Shown here in pieces: positions 30,842-41,049 of a stretch of DNA of 43,811 nucleotides (position 1 is its first letter; each line of letters begins with the position of its first letter). Under the pieces are notes generated by a model. The model searched no databases, had not been told where the DNA came from, and saw only the letters and a list, made by a program, of their open reading frames with translations. This DNA is from an uncultured Dorea sp. (GTDB lineage Bacteria; Bacillota; Clostridia; Lachnospirales; Lachnospiraceae): positions 1 through 43,811 of the forward strand of contig CAJUBG010000031.1 in assembly GCA_910584575.1 (NCBI GenBank), read 5' to 3'. The position numbers were made by a program, and so were the translations under genes.

Positions 30842-32701
30842 CTACCTCGCAAATCTTCTGATAAACGTATACATACGCTTTAATGCATCTATCCCTCTTA
30901 ACTCACAATTTGAAACGCTTCTTCCCTCGACCAATACCTCGTAGGAAACACCTTGACAAGAAATATTCACGATTGAATTGCTCTGCTTTATACTTGGACA
31001 TTGACCTATATCGCTTTCCTTAGAAGTCGCCAGGAAAGAACTGATAATTACTTTTTTACCTTTCTTTACATAATATGAAGCAACAGGCACGGACGTCTTT
31101 CTTGTATAGACATTAGAATTAGGATACAGCTTAACCTGGCTGAGCAATCCGTTTCCGATATTGGTTTTTATGAAGGAGATTTGTCCGTCTTTTGACATAC
31201 ATATCTGCCCTTCACTTTTTTCCAGCGTTATATCCAAGGAATCCTCCACAGGAAATCCGCCTTCAACCAAAAATATATCTTTTTCTGTATCAATTATATG
31301 AATTCTTGTATGCCATTTTCCAAACATACATATATAAGAAGTGATGCTTAAATAGGGATTAACCCTCCATTGGCTTTGTATGACACCCTCCTGAACCTTC
31401 TTTAAAGTCACATGATTTCGCCCTATAAAAAACTGATTATCATAACTTACGGCCATGGAGGAATCTATGGCAATCTCCTTTAACCCTCCCATTCCTTTTG
31501 AAACATTAAAGCCAAATAAGTTCGTGTAACAAAACTTTGAATATTTATCTTGAAAATGAGAAAATTCCACATGCTCAGCTTTTAACGCACATGGATATAA
31601 GTACGTATACCCTCCATGCCTGCCGATACAGATACAATCTGATTCATATTTTTTATCGTCCCCATAACAAGCTATGTCGTCATATTTTATTTTCCAAAAC
31701 TCGTCGCCGTCATCCAAATACAGAAAAACAAAATATTTGAACGCCCAATACACTGAGCCATAGGAATTATAGTCCTCTGCAAGCAAATGATTTCTATAAT
31801 AGTACCCGATATTCAAATAACCCTTGCCGTCAAAAATATCCTGCTTCATCCATTCTTCTATGGATGTAAATAATAACCATTTGATATACTTCCTATCAAA
31901 AATATCCTTCTGAGAGTAAACTGCCGCACTCCAAAAGGCAAGACCGCCGAAGCGATAAATCAGGCTGCGTCCATATGGCAGCATTCTTCCGTGATTGGAA
32001 AAGAACAGCATGAATATTTCCGCAAACTGCTTTGCTCTCATAGAAAATGTTTCACATATTTCTGCGTCCTCTCCCTCCATCAACGAGCAATAGAGCAAAG
32101 AATAAAAATGAAACGCAAAGCTGTTGTAATAGTCAATGCGCCACTCCTCCCCGTCGCTATAAATGCCATCGCCCCTGTACAATTCATTAATCTGGTTCTG
32201 CCAAGCCCTTATTTTATCCCAATCTAAAGGATTTAAATCTAATTTATATAAGAGCACATGCACTAATAATTGAAAGAAAATCCAATTATTCTTCGGTAAC
32301 TTTACCCTCTCAATACTGCAAAGCCATTCTCTTATATGATCTGAATTCTTCCTCCAAAACTCCGTTGGAATTAAGAAGCTGTTTTTGAATAAAAAAAATG
32401 CTATGGAAAACATTTCCACATGCATTTGATCCATATTCTCTTTTATTCCCCAAAAATTCTTATTTTCGGGATCCACTCCATCTGCAATCGTCTCAAGGGC
32501 ATAGTTCAGACGCTCTATATTGTGTGTGTTATAAATCAAAGGCCCAAGTCCAAGCAGCATCCTGGAAAAACATTCTAATCCAATCACCTTTTCATCGTAA
32601 ATAGAAAGAAATTTTTCATCAAAAGCATCCAATTCATGTTCAAAAAAGGGCTGAAGCATTCTCTCTAGTAAATCTAACATATATCTTTTATCTTCACACA
32701 T
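30842..32701 (-). CDS. DUF2264 family protein, possible carbohydrate-active enzyme
   Basis: 619 residues with no signal peptide, so cytosolic. DUF2264 features are clear: N-terminal FEHELDAF..FSRMLLGLGP, then WIFFQLLVHVLLYKL, YRGDGIYSDGEEWRIDYYNS, FAFHFYSLLYC and LPYGRSLIYRFGGLAFWSAA (residues about 165-270), consistent with an (alpha/alpha) toroid. The C-terminal half is beta-rich. From memory, some DUF2264 proteins were assigned to a glycoside hydrolase family acting on uronic-acid glycans. A role in trimming or lyase-like processing of the polysaccharide is inference. Embedded in the operon with gaps of 5 and 11 nt. Confidence 0.75.
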   Translation of the reverse strand: MCEDKRYMLDLLERMLQPFFEHELDAFDEKFLSIYDEKVIGLECFSRMLLGLGPLIYNTHNIERLNYALETIADGVDPENKNFWGIKENMDQMHVEMFSIAFFLFKNSFLIPTEFWRKNSDHIREWLCSIERVKLPKNNWIFFQLLVHVLLYKLDLNPLDWDKIRAWQNQINELYRGDGIYSDGEEWRIDYYNSFAFHFYSLLYCSLMEGEDAEICETFSMRAKQFAEIFMLFFSNHGRMLPYGRSLIYRFGGLAFWSAAVYSQKDIFDRKYIKWLLFTSIEEWMKQDIFDGKGYLNIGYYYRNHLLAEDYNSYGSVYWAFKYFVFLYLDDGDEFWKIKYDDIACYGDDKKYESDCICIGRHGGYTYLYPCALKAEHVEFSHFQDKYSKFCYTNLFGFNVSKGMGGLKEIAIDSSMAVSYDNQFFIGRNHVTLKKVQEGVIQSQWRVNPYLSITSYICMFGKWHTRIHIIDTEKDIFLVEGGFPVEDSLDITLEKSEGQICMSKDGQISFIKTNIGNGLLSQVKLYPNSNVYTRKTSVPVASYYVKKGKKVIISSFLATSKESDIGQCPSIKQSNSIVNISCQGVSYEVLVEGRSVSNCELRGIDALKRMYTFIRRFAR

Positions 32702-32712
32702 ATAAACATCCC

Positions 32713-33684
32713 TTATCCAATCATTTTAATCAGGCAGAAAACCATCCTCCATTTGATGGTCATTCCTGAAATCTTATAATTTGATACATAATACCTGGCG
32801 TCAAATTCCTTGCAAAATGCCTTAAATTCCCTCACTCTTTTTATCAGATTAATTTTCCTATTCCTGTTCAGATATTTAAGCTTCAGTATCACAATAACAA
32901 AATTAATATGCATCTGTCCAAAAGCATAGTCTATCTTTTTATCCAGCGGATAGCAGTTCTTTATAAACTTTTCTGTATACATTAATACCGAATTTAATAT
33001 TTCATCGATTTCATCATTATACCTTACACAGACAGAGGCAGGATTGTCCATTGTATATATATAGACTACCCTATTCACAAAAGATATGTTCTCTGCCATC
33101 CTGGCGCACTCCATCATAAACAGCCTGTCCTGGCATTTCTTTACGCCTGGAATAAATCTTATGTGATTTTTCTTAAGAAAATCCCTTTTAAACGCCTTTC
33201 CCCATGGCCCGCCAATCGCATATCCTGGGAAATCATTCTCATGGCTGATGATACAGCATATTAAATCCTTTTTCACCACTTCGTGAGGCTTTGGCTCTGC
33301 CGCCGCCTCCACTGTCTCTATGTTACTGATATACCTTCCGATATATACATCTTCATAACCTTCCTGAATCTCCTTTTGAAATACCTCCAATGTATCAGGA
33401 GTCAGCTTGTCATCCGCGTCCAGAAAAACAATATATTCCCCGTTTGCGGCCTCAATCCCTTTATTCCTTGCAACGGAAACACCAGAATTATCCTGATATA
33501 TGTATTTTAAAGCTAAATTATTTCTCTTATCAATCATATTTTGTGGAAAGTCAGGATCACCGTCATTGACTATAATGACTTCAAAATCCCTATAAGTCTG
33601 CGAAGCTACACTGGCCAGACATTCCTCCAATAATTGAAAAGGTACTTTATAGAATGGGATTACTACCGAAAAAAGACAACTCAT
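32713..33684 (-). CDS. Glycosyltransferase family 2
   Basis: 323 residues. GT-A fold marks: FSVVIPFYKVPFQLLEECLA, SQTYRDFEVIIVNDGDPDFP, GVSVARNKGIEAANGEYIVF and the metal-binding LDADDKLTPD (the DxD motif near residue 94). Probably adds one sugar to the lipid-linked repeat unit on the cytosolic face. Donor and acceptor cannot be read off. The start overlaps the polymerase stop by 4 nt. Confidence 0.9.
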   Translation of the reverse strand: MSCLFSVVIPFYKVPFQLLEECLASVASQTYRDFEVIIVNDGDPDFPQNMIDKRNNLALKYIYQDNSGVSVARNKGIEAANGEYIVFLDADDKLTPDTLEVFQKEIQEGYEDVYIGRYISNIETVEAAAEPKPHEVVKKDLICCIISHENDFPGYAIGGPWGKAFKRDFLKKNHIRFIPGVKKCQDRLFMMECARMAENISFVNRVVYIYTMDNPASVCVRYNDEIDEILNSVLMYTEKFIKNCYPLDKKIDYAFGQMHINFVIVILKLKYLNRNRKINLIKRVREFKAFCKEFDARYYVSNYKISGMTIKWRMVFCLIKMIG

Positions 33685-34961
33685 TTATTTTTTACTCCAA
33701 TTTTTAATCTAAATATAATAAACCACCATATATATGCACCGTATATACTCGTATTATAAAACGGCCCCATTTGTACGGTACTGGTCATGGAAAGACAAAA
33801 CATAGCGATTAGCACCGCCCTGGTAATGCTTTGGTCACGCTCAAAATACTTTCTTGATTTACCGACAAAATATCCTAAAAATGCACAAATTGCAGGCGTT
33901 AATATTTTTCCGAAATCTACAATCAAAGACCCAAGAACCGTCTGCCAGTCTCCTTTAAACCGTCCTCCGGCCAACATATTAAGAGCCGTACTTCCCAATT
34001 TATAGTCTAACTCCAAGAAGTCGGGAAGCCTTCTTGAGATAATATTTAATTCATACATTCCAAATAAGTATGGGCCTGAATAGTCGTTTAAGATACTCTG
34101 TAAAAAAGCAACCTGATGTCCAAAGTAAGATAATGCGGTATAATAAATAAATTTAAAATTTCCAAGCTTATTTGCTTCCTCCATAATGTAACCAGGAACA
34201 ATATTCCGATATAGGAATATATTAATCTCATTATCAGTAAACCGTGATAAAGTCATTGTGAATATATTATAAATACCTATAAACCCTGCAATACCAACAA
34301 GAAGCTTTGTCTTTCCCTTACGGGTTAGCTCTTTATAGGTTGTTATCATATCCTTTCCTCTTATACTGTTGACATAAGCATTCATAGCGATTACGCCAAT
34401 AATGAGCATTACCATACTCTCCCTCCCAGAATTCAAAATACCAGGAAGCACGTATCCTCCCAACAGACAGATTGATATGACATCTATTTTATTCTTATAA
34501 GCCCTCCGATAACCAAACCGATACAGCCCAACAACCAATAGAATTGGAATGAGAAGCATACCAACACTCCCGATTATGGATATCTCATAGGTGGATTTCT
34601 CAGAGCCAATCCCATTCAATCTGAGATAATCAAATATAAACAATAGACTCCCAATGACTCCTGCCCATGTAAAGACATTTAACTTCTTTATTTCACAATC
34701 TGAGATTATTATAGGCTTTAAAGATACTTTCATTCCAAAAAGTCTTCCGGATAAAAAACAAAAAATAGAAATACCAATATAAATATATACACTGTTCTTA
34801 ATTGGATAGCCATAGTATATTCCGGAAAACACTGTTGAACCAACCACCAAGCCCCACCAAAACAAAAGCCAGAATACTTCATTAAAAAGGATCTTATTTC
34901 TTTTTATCATATAAAGGAGCAATATAATGATTACAAATGGCAAATAGAATTTTACGATCAT
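33681..34961 (-). CDS. wzy: Wzy-like oligosaccharide repeat-unit polymerase
   Basis: 426 residues with about ten predicted TM helices and a large extracytoplasmic loop in the second half (about residues 235-320), the topology of O-antigen/capsule polymerases. Sequence identity within the family is too low for a motif-based call, so topology and position between two glycosyltransferases in a Wzx-containing operon carry the assignment. It would join repeat units outside the membrane. Overlaps its neighbours by 4 nt on each side. Confidence 0.75.
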   Translation of the reverse strand: MIVKFYLPFVIIILLLYMIKRNKILFNEVFWLLFWWGLVVGSTVFSGIYYGYPIKNSVYIYIGISIFCFLSGRLFGMKVSLKPIIISDCEIKKLNVFTWAGVIGSLLFIFDYLRLNGIGSEKSTYEISIIGSVGMLLIPILLVVGLYRFGYRRAYKNKIDVISICLLGGYVLPGILNSGRESMVMLIIGVIAMNAYVNSIRGKDMITTYKELTRKGKTKLLVGIAGFIGIYNIFTMTLSRFTDNEINIFLYRNIVPGYIMEEANKLGNFKFIYYTALSYFGHQVAFLQSILNDYSGPYLFGMYELNIISRRLPDFLELDYKLGSTALNMLAGGRFKGDWQTVLGSLIVDFGKILTPAICAFLGYFVGKSRKYFERDQSITRAVLIAMFCLSMTSTVQMGPFYNTSIYGAYIWWFIIFRLKIGVKNK

Positions 34962-35899
34962 AATCTCATTCCCTCAATTTTCTGTGTTCTGACCTCTTTT
35001 GCATGGCGATAGATTGCTTCATAATCTGATTTCTTTTTCACTAATTTTTTCCCACATTTCATTCCTGATAAATACACCCTGTTTTTCTGAACTAAGACCG
35101 ACAAGTAAAAGAAAGTAAAAACGAGCTTCCAACGAAAAAAAGAGGCTCTCCTGTTTTCATAATATTCCAAAGCCCGATTCCTTCCCATCAGATACACTCT
35201 CCATGGATTAACCGAATTTGTCTTATCATGATGATGCAGTACAAAATCTTTTTCATCTCTATACCACAGAATTTTTTTTGAAGCACACAGCAGCTTTTTT
35301 GCAAAGCATCCTTCTTCTCCGTACATAAAATAATGCTCTGGAAAACCTCCTGCCTTAACAAACTCACGGTTATCGACAAGCAATGCAGAACCCTGCGCTT
35401 CACTGACCTCCTGTACATTTTCATCATAAACCTTATTTTCAGGTAAAACACGAAACAAACGCAGCAGCTTCAAATATGCAGAATCATTTTGATTCAATTC
35501 CAATCCATCTGCGGTAACATTATAGATATACGGCGCCGCTACCGCGCATCCATAGGTTTCCATTACCTTCACTAGTTTTTCTAAGACATAATCGCCTGCC
35601 AAAGTAATATCATTGTTAAGCAGGAGGGAATATCGAATCCCTTTATCTAAGGCATACTGTACTCCAATATTATTTCCTTTTGCGTAGCCATAGTTATCTT
35701 TGTTCTCTAAGTAATCAATCCTATGTTCCTTAAAATAATCTTTTAAGGAATCCAAACTGTCATTTGATGAATGATTGTCAATCACAATGATTTCATAATC
35801 AATTTTTTTCTGATTCATGCAACTCAAAATACATTGCTTCGTCTTTTCAAACGAATTATAATGGAGTATATTAATTGAGACTTTTTCATTACTTAACAT
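34958..35899 (-). CDS. Glycosyltransferase family 2, rhamnosyltransferase-like
   Basis: 313 residues. N-terminal VSINILHYNSFEKTKQCILS, then YEIIVIDNHSSNDSLDSLKD, NKDNYGYAKGNNIGVQYALD and LLLNNDITLAG (N-D-D-like metal site near residue 96). This arrangement is shared with WbbL/RfbF-type rhamnosyltransferases, though the sugar is not certain. It overlaps the acyltransferase gene by 11 nt. Confidence 0.85.
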   Translation of the reverse strand: MLSNEKVSINILHYNSFEKTKQCILSCMNQKKIDYEIIVIDNHSSNDSLDSLKDYFKEHRIDYLENKDNYGYAKGNNIGVQYALDKGIRYSLLLNNDITLAGDYVLEKLVKVMETYGCAVAAPYIYNVTADGLELNQNDSAYLKLLRLFRVLPENKVYDENVQEVSEAQGSALLVDNREFVKAGGFPEHYFMYGEEGCFAKKLLCASKKILWYRDEKDFVLHHHDKTNSVNPWRVYLMGRNRALEYYENRRASFFRWKLVFTFFYLSVLVQKNRVYLSGMKCGKKLVKKKSDYEAIYRHAKEVRTQKIEGMRL

Positions 35900-36878
35900 A
35901 TATGTTTATCCTATCATTATTTTTCCCAAAACAGATTAATCTCAGTAATTGAAATCTTCCAAGTATCAATACGCCTATCATATATGAACCAGCCACACCA
36001 CACACAAACAAAACAGGCGGCACAAAAAGGAGTGGCACATTCATTTTCAGCAGCAATATCCTTAACACAATTAAGATTGGTCCGTGCAATAAATAGATTT
36101 CCATACTGTTGATACCCATCAGAGTCAATAATTTGTTACCCTCTAACCTTCTTGAAATACACATAATTATGCTAATGCCGAATAAACCCGCAAATACACG
36201 AATACTCAGCGAATATTTTTCAATCAGAACAAAAGAAGCAGCAAAAACAATTACACGAACAACCAAGTCGATCTGATTCTTTATTGTAAAAAAATCATAA
36301 GAAAATCTCTCTTTCATTTGTGAAAGATAGACCCCCATTACAAACCACATAAAATTACTGATATAGTTACTCCAATCCCCAAATTCTGTCAGGAAATTCC
36401 GCCCTACGAAATACAAAAGGATTGAAATACAAATCCAGCTCTCAATATACTTTTCTCTCATTGCTGCCATCGCAATGAAGGAATACAGAAATAAAGCATA
36501 AAGATACCATACCCCGCCATTAGGACTGTTGCCGATTAAAATCTGCCATACATCCCTTATTTCCCATTCGCTGTTTGCATAAGACGATAACACTAACCGC
36601 AGCGGAATATAAAGTATACTGAATGTAAGATATGGAACGAAAAGCCTTTTTAGTTTTCTCTCTAACTGTTTGCGGGAGAACATTCCAACATATTTATAAA
36701 ACAACATACCAGAGATTGTTAAAAGGCATGGAATATGAAAAATATACACAAAATCATATACATATTTCGCAATACCTGGATTCTCAAGTGAAAATATATT
36801 TTCCGGAAAACAATGCCCTAAAACCACAAACAAAATACAGATTCCCCTTGCTGTATCTAAATCGTTTTTTCTTTTCAT
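35889..36878 (-). CDS. Acyltransferase 3 family membrane protein
   Basis: 329 residues, about ten TM helices. The start LDTARGICILFVVLGHCFPE and the later YDFVYIFHIPCLLTISGMLF are hallmarks of acyltransferase 3 / OafA-like proteins (R-G and the conserved His near residue 22). It probably transfers an acetyl or other acyl group to a sugar of the repeat unit at the membrane. This would be a second, independent decorating activity besides the poly-G-controlled acetyltransferase. Confidence 0.88.
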   Translation of the reverse strand: MKRKNDLDTARGICILFVVLGHCFPENIFSLENPGIAKYVYDFVYIFHIPCLLTISGMLFYKYVGMFSRKQLERKLKRLFVPYLTFSILYIPLRLVLSSYANSEWEIRDVWQILIGNSPNGGVWYLYALFLYSFIAMAAMREKYIESWICISILLYFVGRNFLTEFGDWSNYISNFMWFVMGVYLSQMKERFSYDFFTIKNQIDLVVRVIVFAASFVLIEKYSLSIRVFAGLFGISIIMCISRRLEGNKLLTLMGINSMEIYLLHGPILIVLRILLLKMNVPLLFVPPVLFVCGVAGSYMIGVLILGRFQLLRLICFGKNNDRINIYVK

Positions 36879-36882
36879 CGCA

Positions 36883-38055
36883 TCATGATTCCTTATATCT
36901 GAAGCTCTCTATGACTTCATGAAACATCCTTCTATGGCCAACCACAGCGTCGTCCTTTGCCATCTTTTCCTGATAATATAGATAAGTATTTTCCATAAAT
37001 CCTTCAAACTGCTCTGCATCCATATTCGCGATTGCTGTAAGGGCATCTGTAAATTTCTCCATATCTTTTAAATCACACACAAATCCAGCCCTGCCGTCTA
37101 TATCGTCCCAGGGCGTAGTTCCCTTGCTTAGAATCACAGGACAGCTATTGGCCAGCGCCTCTGCAATTACGTGTCCATAATTTTCATTCATTGTGGGAAA
37201 TAAAAAGCAGTCATATTTTCGATAAACTTCCCCGACAGCTTCGGGCTTAACTTTTCCGCAATATTTGATTGTCACATGAGCCGGCGCCTTTCTTATCAGC
37301 CGTTCGCACTGACTCCAATACTCGCTGGATTCAATAGGACCGTAGATATGGAATTCGCCAGCCAGCTTTAATTTTGAAAAAGCGCTGATTGCATAGTCCA
37401 AATTCTTCACCTCATGAATTCTGGAAAGAAACATTGCCCTGACTTTACCCGCTTCTTTTTTGTAGCCCTCATGCCTTCTCTCCCCCGTCACGCCGATATT
37501 TGCCACCTTTGTGATTCTATTCTCTTTTATGTGAAAGAAGCTTTTTAATCCCTCTATTTCATCATCACTGGTCGCATGAAAAAAGACGTTCTTTTTCTGG
37601 TAAATTCCCATCAAATTTACAAGGATTGCATAGGGATATTTCTTGTAGCCCTTCAATGCCATTCTGTCGGCGCTTGCCTCTCCTCTGGGTGAAATCAGAA
37701 CCGGAATATTCATTTTTTCCGCCAACCGAATCGCATTGTGCAGCTTATGAGGCATCAAAAGCCCTGCAAACCACAGTAAATCCGGCTGTACTTCCTCTAA
37801 AAACTCTTTCATTCTTTTATACTTAAAATCTAAATATCCATTCTCATTGTAGATAACATGAGCCTGTCCCACATCATACCATCTGTGGGTTTCAATGCCG
37901 TCAAAGGGAATTCTGTCTGAATAGTTATGGTTGTAAGCCTCTATGTAAAATTCAAACTCGTCACTCAACGCATTTACAGCATTATGGATACTTGTTACAG
38001 GACCGCCCACATCCGTAGCCGGTATATAATAATCGTTAAACGATAGGATTCTCAT
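36883..38055 (-). CDS. Glycosyltransferase family 4
   Basis: 390 residues, GT-B fold. N-terminal acceptor domain opens with SFNDYYIPATDVGGPVTSIH. The nucleotide-sugar domain has VRAMFLSRIHEVKNLDYAIS, FHIYGPIESSEYWSQC and the E-x7-E element in FPTMNENYGHVIAEALANSC. It transfers a sugar to the growing lipid-linked oligosaccharide in the cytosol. The start overlaps the upstream glycosyltransferase stop by 4 nt. Confidence 0.9.
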   Translation of the reverse strand: MRILSFNDYYIPATDVGGPVTSIHNAVNALSDEFEFYIEAYNHNYSDRIPFDGIETHRWYDVGQAHVIYNENGYLDFKYKRMKEFLEEVQPDLLWFAGLLMPHKLHNAIRLAEKMNIPVLISPRGEASADRMALKGYKKYPYAILVNLMGIYQKKNVFFHATSDDEIEGLKSFFHIKENRITKVANIGVTGERRHEGYKKEAGKVRAMFLSRIHEVKNLDYAISAFSKLKLAGEFHIYGPIESSEYWSQCERLIRKAPAHVTIKYCGKVKPEAVGEVYRKYDCFLFPTMNENYGHVIAEALANSCPVILSKGTTPWDDIDGRAGFVCDLKDMEKFTDALTAIANMDAEQFEGFMENTYLYYQEKMAKDDAVVGHRRMFHEVIESFRYKES

Positions 38056-39200
38056 ATTTCCTCCATTTTTAATAATCTGTCCATACTTCTGTCAAAACCT
38101 TCCACACTAAAATATTGATTATGGAAATCTTTCATCCGCCCTCTCATTTCCAGATAATCCCTCTCTGTCATATGAAGTATGCGGTCCAATGTCCGAGAAT
38201 TAGAAATATCCAAATTAATCCCAACCCTTTCTCTGCTCACTAATTCTTTTATGTCTCCACCAATATTGTTGATAACCGGAATCCCATAAGAAAAATAATC
38301 CAGTGACTTCATTGTCATACCCACACAGACCTGAGGCTTCATAATATTCAATGCAAAATGGCATTTCTCCAAGACGTCCCGTTTCCTGTATTCGTCGAAT
38401 ATCATCCCATGAAAGACTGCTTCCGCGCCATTCTTTTTAATCTCTGAAACCAGCCTTTCCCGCTTTTCTCCGTCTCCGATGATGTCAACCGTCACCCTCC
38501 TGCCTGCGCTTATTACCTTGACAAGACGGGCGATTACATCTATATCAACGATGTTGTTAATAGAACCCAGGTAACACAATTTCATTTCCAAACCAAAATC
38601 AGGACATATAAAATTATCCCTGCCGGCAAAAGGTTTACAAAAGTACAGCGTCTTTGCCGCCGCATGAGCCTTACTCTCAATCATAGCCTGAAACAGATTA
38701 CATTCCGTAATAAGAATATCCGAATTATTTAAGTTTTTATTTCTTAAATTCTCCCATCTTTTCAGCGGAATATAACACAGCCTCTTAGCTATCTTAGGAA
38801 TCGGAAGCGTCTCCGGCCACATATCCCCGATTTCTGTTATAAGAAAAACGTCTGAGTTTTTTTTCTTAAAATGTGACAGCTCTTTTATGGTATAATTGGG
38901 CGGCGCGCAATGGTAAATCAGCTCATAACTGTTATGTTTTAAATAATCTCTGACGCCTTTGGCAAACTGTATATGGGATAGAATTCTTGAAATCGATAAA
39001 TTTCTTTTATAGGATTTTACATGTATATAATGCATGGTATCTTTTCGCTTAGCCCGATATCTGGCTTTGCTTCTGTGATCAAAATCCGCAGTCAGAAACT
39101 CAACTTTATATCCCCGCTTCTGAAAATAATCCTTTACATATTTTGTTCTGGTATGATAATCATAGCTGTCATTACAGGATATAATTAATACTTTTCCCAT
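38052..39200 (-). CDS. Glycosyltransferase family 4 (WbuB-like)
   Basis: 382 residues, GT-B fold. Marks are a Rossmann start (VLIISCNDSYDYHTRTKYVK), then KLCYLGSINNIVDIDVIARL, VTVDIIGDGEKRERLVSEIK and MKSLDYFSYGIPVINNIGGD. Placed directly after the initiating sugar transferase (4-nt gap), it may add the second sugar. The specific sugar is unknown. Confidence 0.85.
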   Translation of the reverse strand: MGKVLIISCNDSYDYHTRTKYVKDYFQKRGYKVEFLTADFDHRSKARYRAKRKDTMHYIHVKSYKRNLSISRILSHIQFAKGVRDYLKHNSYELIYHCAPPNYTIKELSHFKKKNSDVFLITEIGDMWPETLPIPKIAKRLCYIPLKRWENLRNKNLNNSDILITECNLFQAMIESKAHAAAKTLYFCKPFAGRDNFICPDFGLEMKLCYLGSINNIVDIDVIARLVKVISAGRRVTVDIIGDGEKRERLVSEIKKNGAEAVFHGMIFDEYRKRDVLEKCHFALNIMKPQVCVGMTMKSLDYFSYGIPVINNIGGDIKELVSRERVGINLDISNSRTLDRILHMTERDYLEMRGRMKDFHNQYFSVEGFDRSMDRLLKMEEI

Positions 39201-39204
39201 CGTA

Positions 39205-39831
39205 TCACCATTTTTTCACTTTTTCCTCCCAGGTTTTATTGTCGTCCTTCCGATAAAGATTCTCATGCTTACACACAGTCTGAATGGTCTTAAATAATAT
39301 TTTTATGTCAAATAAAAAGGACAAATGTTCGGCATAATAAGCGTCGTGGACAATCTTCTCGTAAGAATCATCCGAATTCCTATAATACGCCTGGCTGTAT
39401 CCGGTAATCCCAGGCCGAACGCTTAAAAAACCTTTAAGCTCGTCCGGATATTTAGAAAGCCAGTCCGGCGGGTCCGGCCTTGGCCCAATGAAGCTCATTT
39501 CCCCTTTCAGGATATTTAGAAGCTGAGGTATTTCATCCAGGCTTGTCTCTCTTAGAAGCTTTCCTATTTTGGTTACTCTTGGGTCGTCCTCTCCATTATA
39601 AGTTGACCCGTCGGCTAACCGGATATCCGGCGCGTTTACCTTCATAGACCTGAACTTATGCATCCTGTATATCCTGCCGTTTTTTCCGATTCTTTCTCCG
39701 CTATAAAACACAGGCCCTTTATCTTCAAAATAAATCAAAGGCGCAATGATTACATAGACGACTGCAAATATGGGAAGTCCTGTCAGCGCCAATAAAAATC
39801 CAAGCCATCTCTTAACATATTTTTCGTACAT
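39205..39831 (-). CDS. Initiating undecaprenyl-phosphate sugar phosphotransferase (PglC-like)
   Basis: 208 residues, a small monotopic phosphoglycosyltransferase. One N-terminal hydrophobic re-entrant helix (FLLALTGLPIFAVVYVIIAP), then GPVFYSGERIGKNGRIYRMH, KFRSM, the Asp-Glu dyad in RETSLDEIPQLLNILKGEMS, FIGPRPDPP and VRPGITGYSQAYYRN. It transfers a sugar-1-phosphate from a UDP-sugar to undecaprenyl phosphate and so starts the repeat unit. The neighbouring aminotransferase suggests an amino sugar as first residue (inference). Confidence 0.93.
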   Translation of the reverse strand: MYEKYVKRWLGFLLALTGLPIFAVVYVIIAPLIYFEDKGPVFYSGERIGKNGRIYRMHKFRSMKVNAPDIRLADGSTYNGEDDPRVTKIGKLLRETSLDEIPQLLNILKGEMSFIGPRPDPPDWLSKYPDELKGFLSVRPGITGYSQAYYRNSDDSYEKIVHDAYYAEHLSFLFDIKILFKTIQTVCKHENLYRKDDNKTWEEKVKKW

Positions 39832-39833
39832 AT

Positions 39834-41033
39834 CTATCGTTTCACTTTTATGCTGATTTTTTTCATCGCTTCTTCACAGATTTTTACCGCCCTGGCAGGC
39901 GTATCCGCCTGTGCAATGACGTATCCCACTCGGTCAAGGCTGCTCTTGATTTCGACTGCCTGATCTCCGACTTTGCGGTCAAAACCGATACGAATTACTC
40001 CTGGTATCTCCCCTGCTTCCTCTACACCTGTGATAGAAGTAATGCTTCCTTCTTCTGACTTTAAGAATCGTATGGCAGACGCCTTTTGATATTTATGCTC
40101 ATAATCTGGTTTTTCACCCAAAGCAATCTTCACAACACCCTCCACCATATTGACGCCGGTGGAAAGAGGAACCAAATCTGTCGTCATATAGTCGCCTGCA
40201 AGACGGGCGCCTAACTCTACAACTTTAGCCCCGTCTTTGGTTACTTTTATTTCTGTGCAGGAGGAGCCGTTAAAGTTGCCAACCGCTAAATTAGCGGCGA
40301 CTGCAACCCTTCTGATATCCTCCTGTACGGTGGCCGGAAGCTGTGAAGGCTGGCTGTGTCCCATCTCCACAAAATAAGGGGCGCCTGTCGTCAGTTTATC
40401 TGTAATCTGAATCGGATAACAGACACCGTCCACACTTAATGTTTCTACGCAGACCTCAACCCCTTCCATATACTCCTCTACAATTACATTCCCAGAATGT
40501 GAGCTTTCCTTGCTATAACGATAGGCTTTCTTAAGGTAATCCTCATCATAGCAGGAAAGCAGATTGACCCCTCGGCTGCCGGAATTGTCTGCCGGCTTTA
40601 CAATACACCGATATCCAAGAGTTCTAATCTCCCTGACTGCCTTCATAAATTCTTCTTCGTTGGACGCCTGAAAATAGCAGGGAATCGGAACCTTGTGTTC
40701 CTTAAGGGCTTCCCGCATTAAAATCTTATCCGTAGCCCTGTACGCATTTTCAACACTGATTGCCGGAAGGTTTAAGGCTTCTGCAACCGAGGCCACCGTC
40801 CTGACAGGCAAATCTGTACAAAGGGTTAAAACACCGTCTATTTTCAAGCGTCTTGCCGCTTCTACCACATTGGGGATATCAATCGTGCTTATGACAACCT
40901 TTTCGTCCGCATATTGAAACCCTTCTGCACCAGGATTCATGTCTACTGCAATGACATATAATCCCATACTTTTTGCCTGCTTTATTCCAGGTATCTGTAA
41001 AGGGCTTGCGCCGAGAATCATAACTTTTTTCAT
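39834..41033 (-). CDS. ATP-grasp ligase of the polysaccharide operon
   Basis: 399 residues. A Rossmann-like pre-ATP-grasp domain (VMILGASPLQIPGIKQAKSM) is followed by an ATP-grasp domain with IVKPADNSGSRGVNLLSC (phosphate loop), VIVEEYMEGVEVCVETL, and the metal ligands in FNGSSCTEIKVTKDGAKVVE and LGARLAGDYM. The family joins a carboxylate to an amine via an acyl phosphate. Between a sugar aminotransferase and the initiating transferase, it could couple an amino acid or carboxylate to an amino sugar. That is inference. Confidence 0.82.
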   Translation of the reverse strand: MKKVMILGASPLQIPGIKQAKSMGLYVIAVDMNPGAEGFQYADEKVVISTIDIPNVVEAARRLKIDGVLTLCTDLPVRTVASVAEALNLPAISVENAYRATDKILMREALKEHKVPIPCYFQASNEEEFMKAVREIRTLGYRCIVKPADNSGSRGVNLLSCYDEDYLKKAYRYSKESSHSGNVIVEEYMEGVEVCVETLSVDGVCYPIQITDKLTTGAPYFVEMGHSQPSQLPATVQEDIRRVAVAANLAVGNFNGSSCTEIKVTKDGAKVVELGARLAGDYMTTDLVPLSTGVNMVEGVVKIALGEKPDYEHKYQKASAIRFLKSEEGSITSITGVEEAGEIPGVIRIGFDRKVGDQAVEIKSSLDRVGYVIAQADTPARAVKICEEAMKKISIKVKR

Positions 41034-41049
41034 CCTTATCCTCCTCGTA

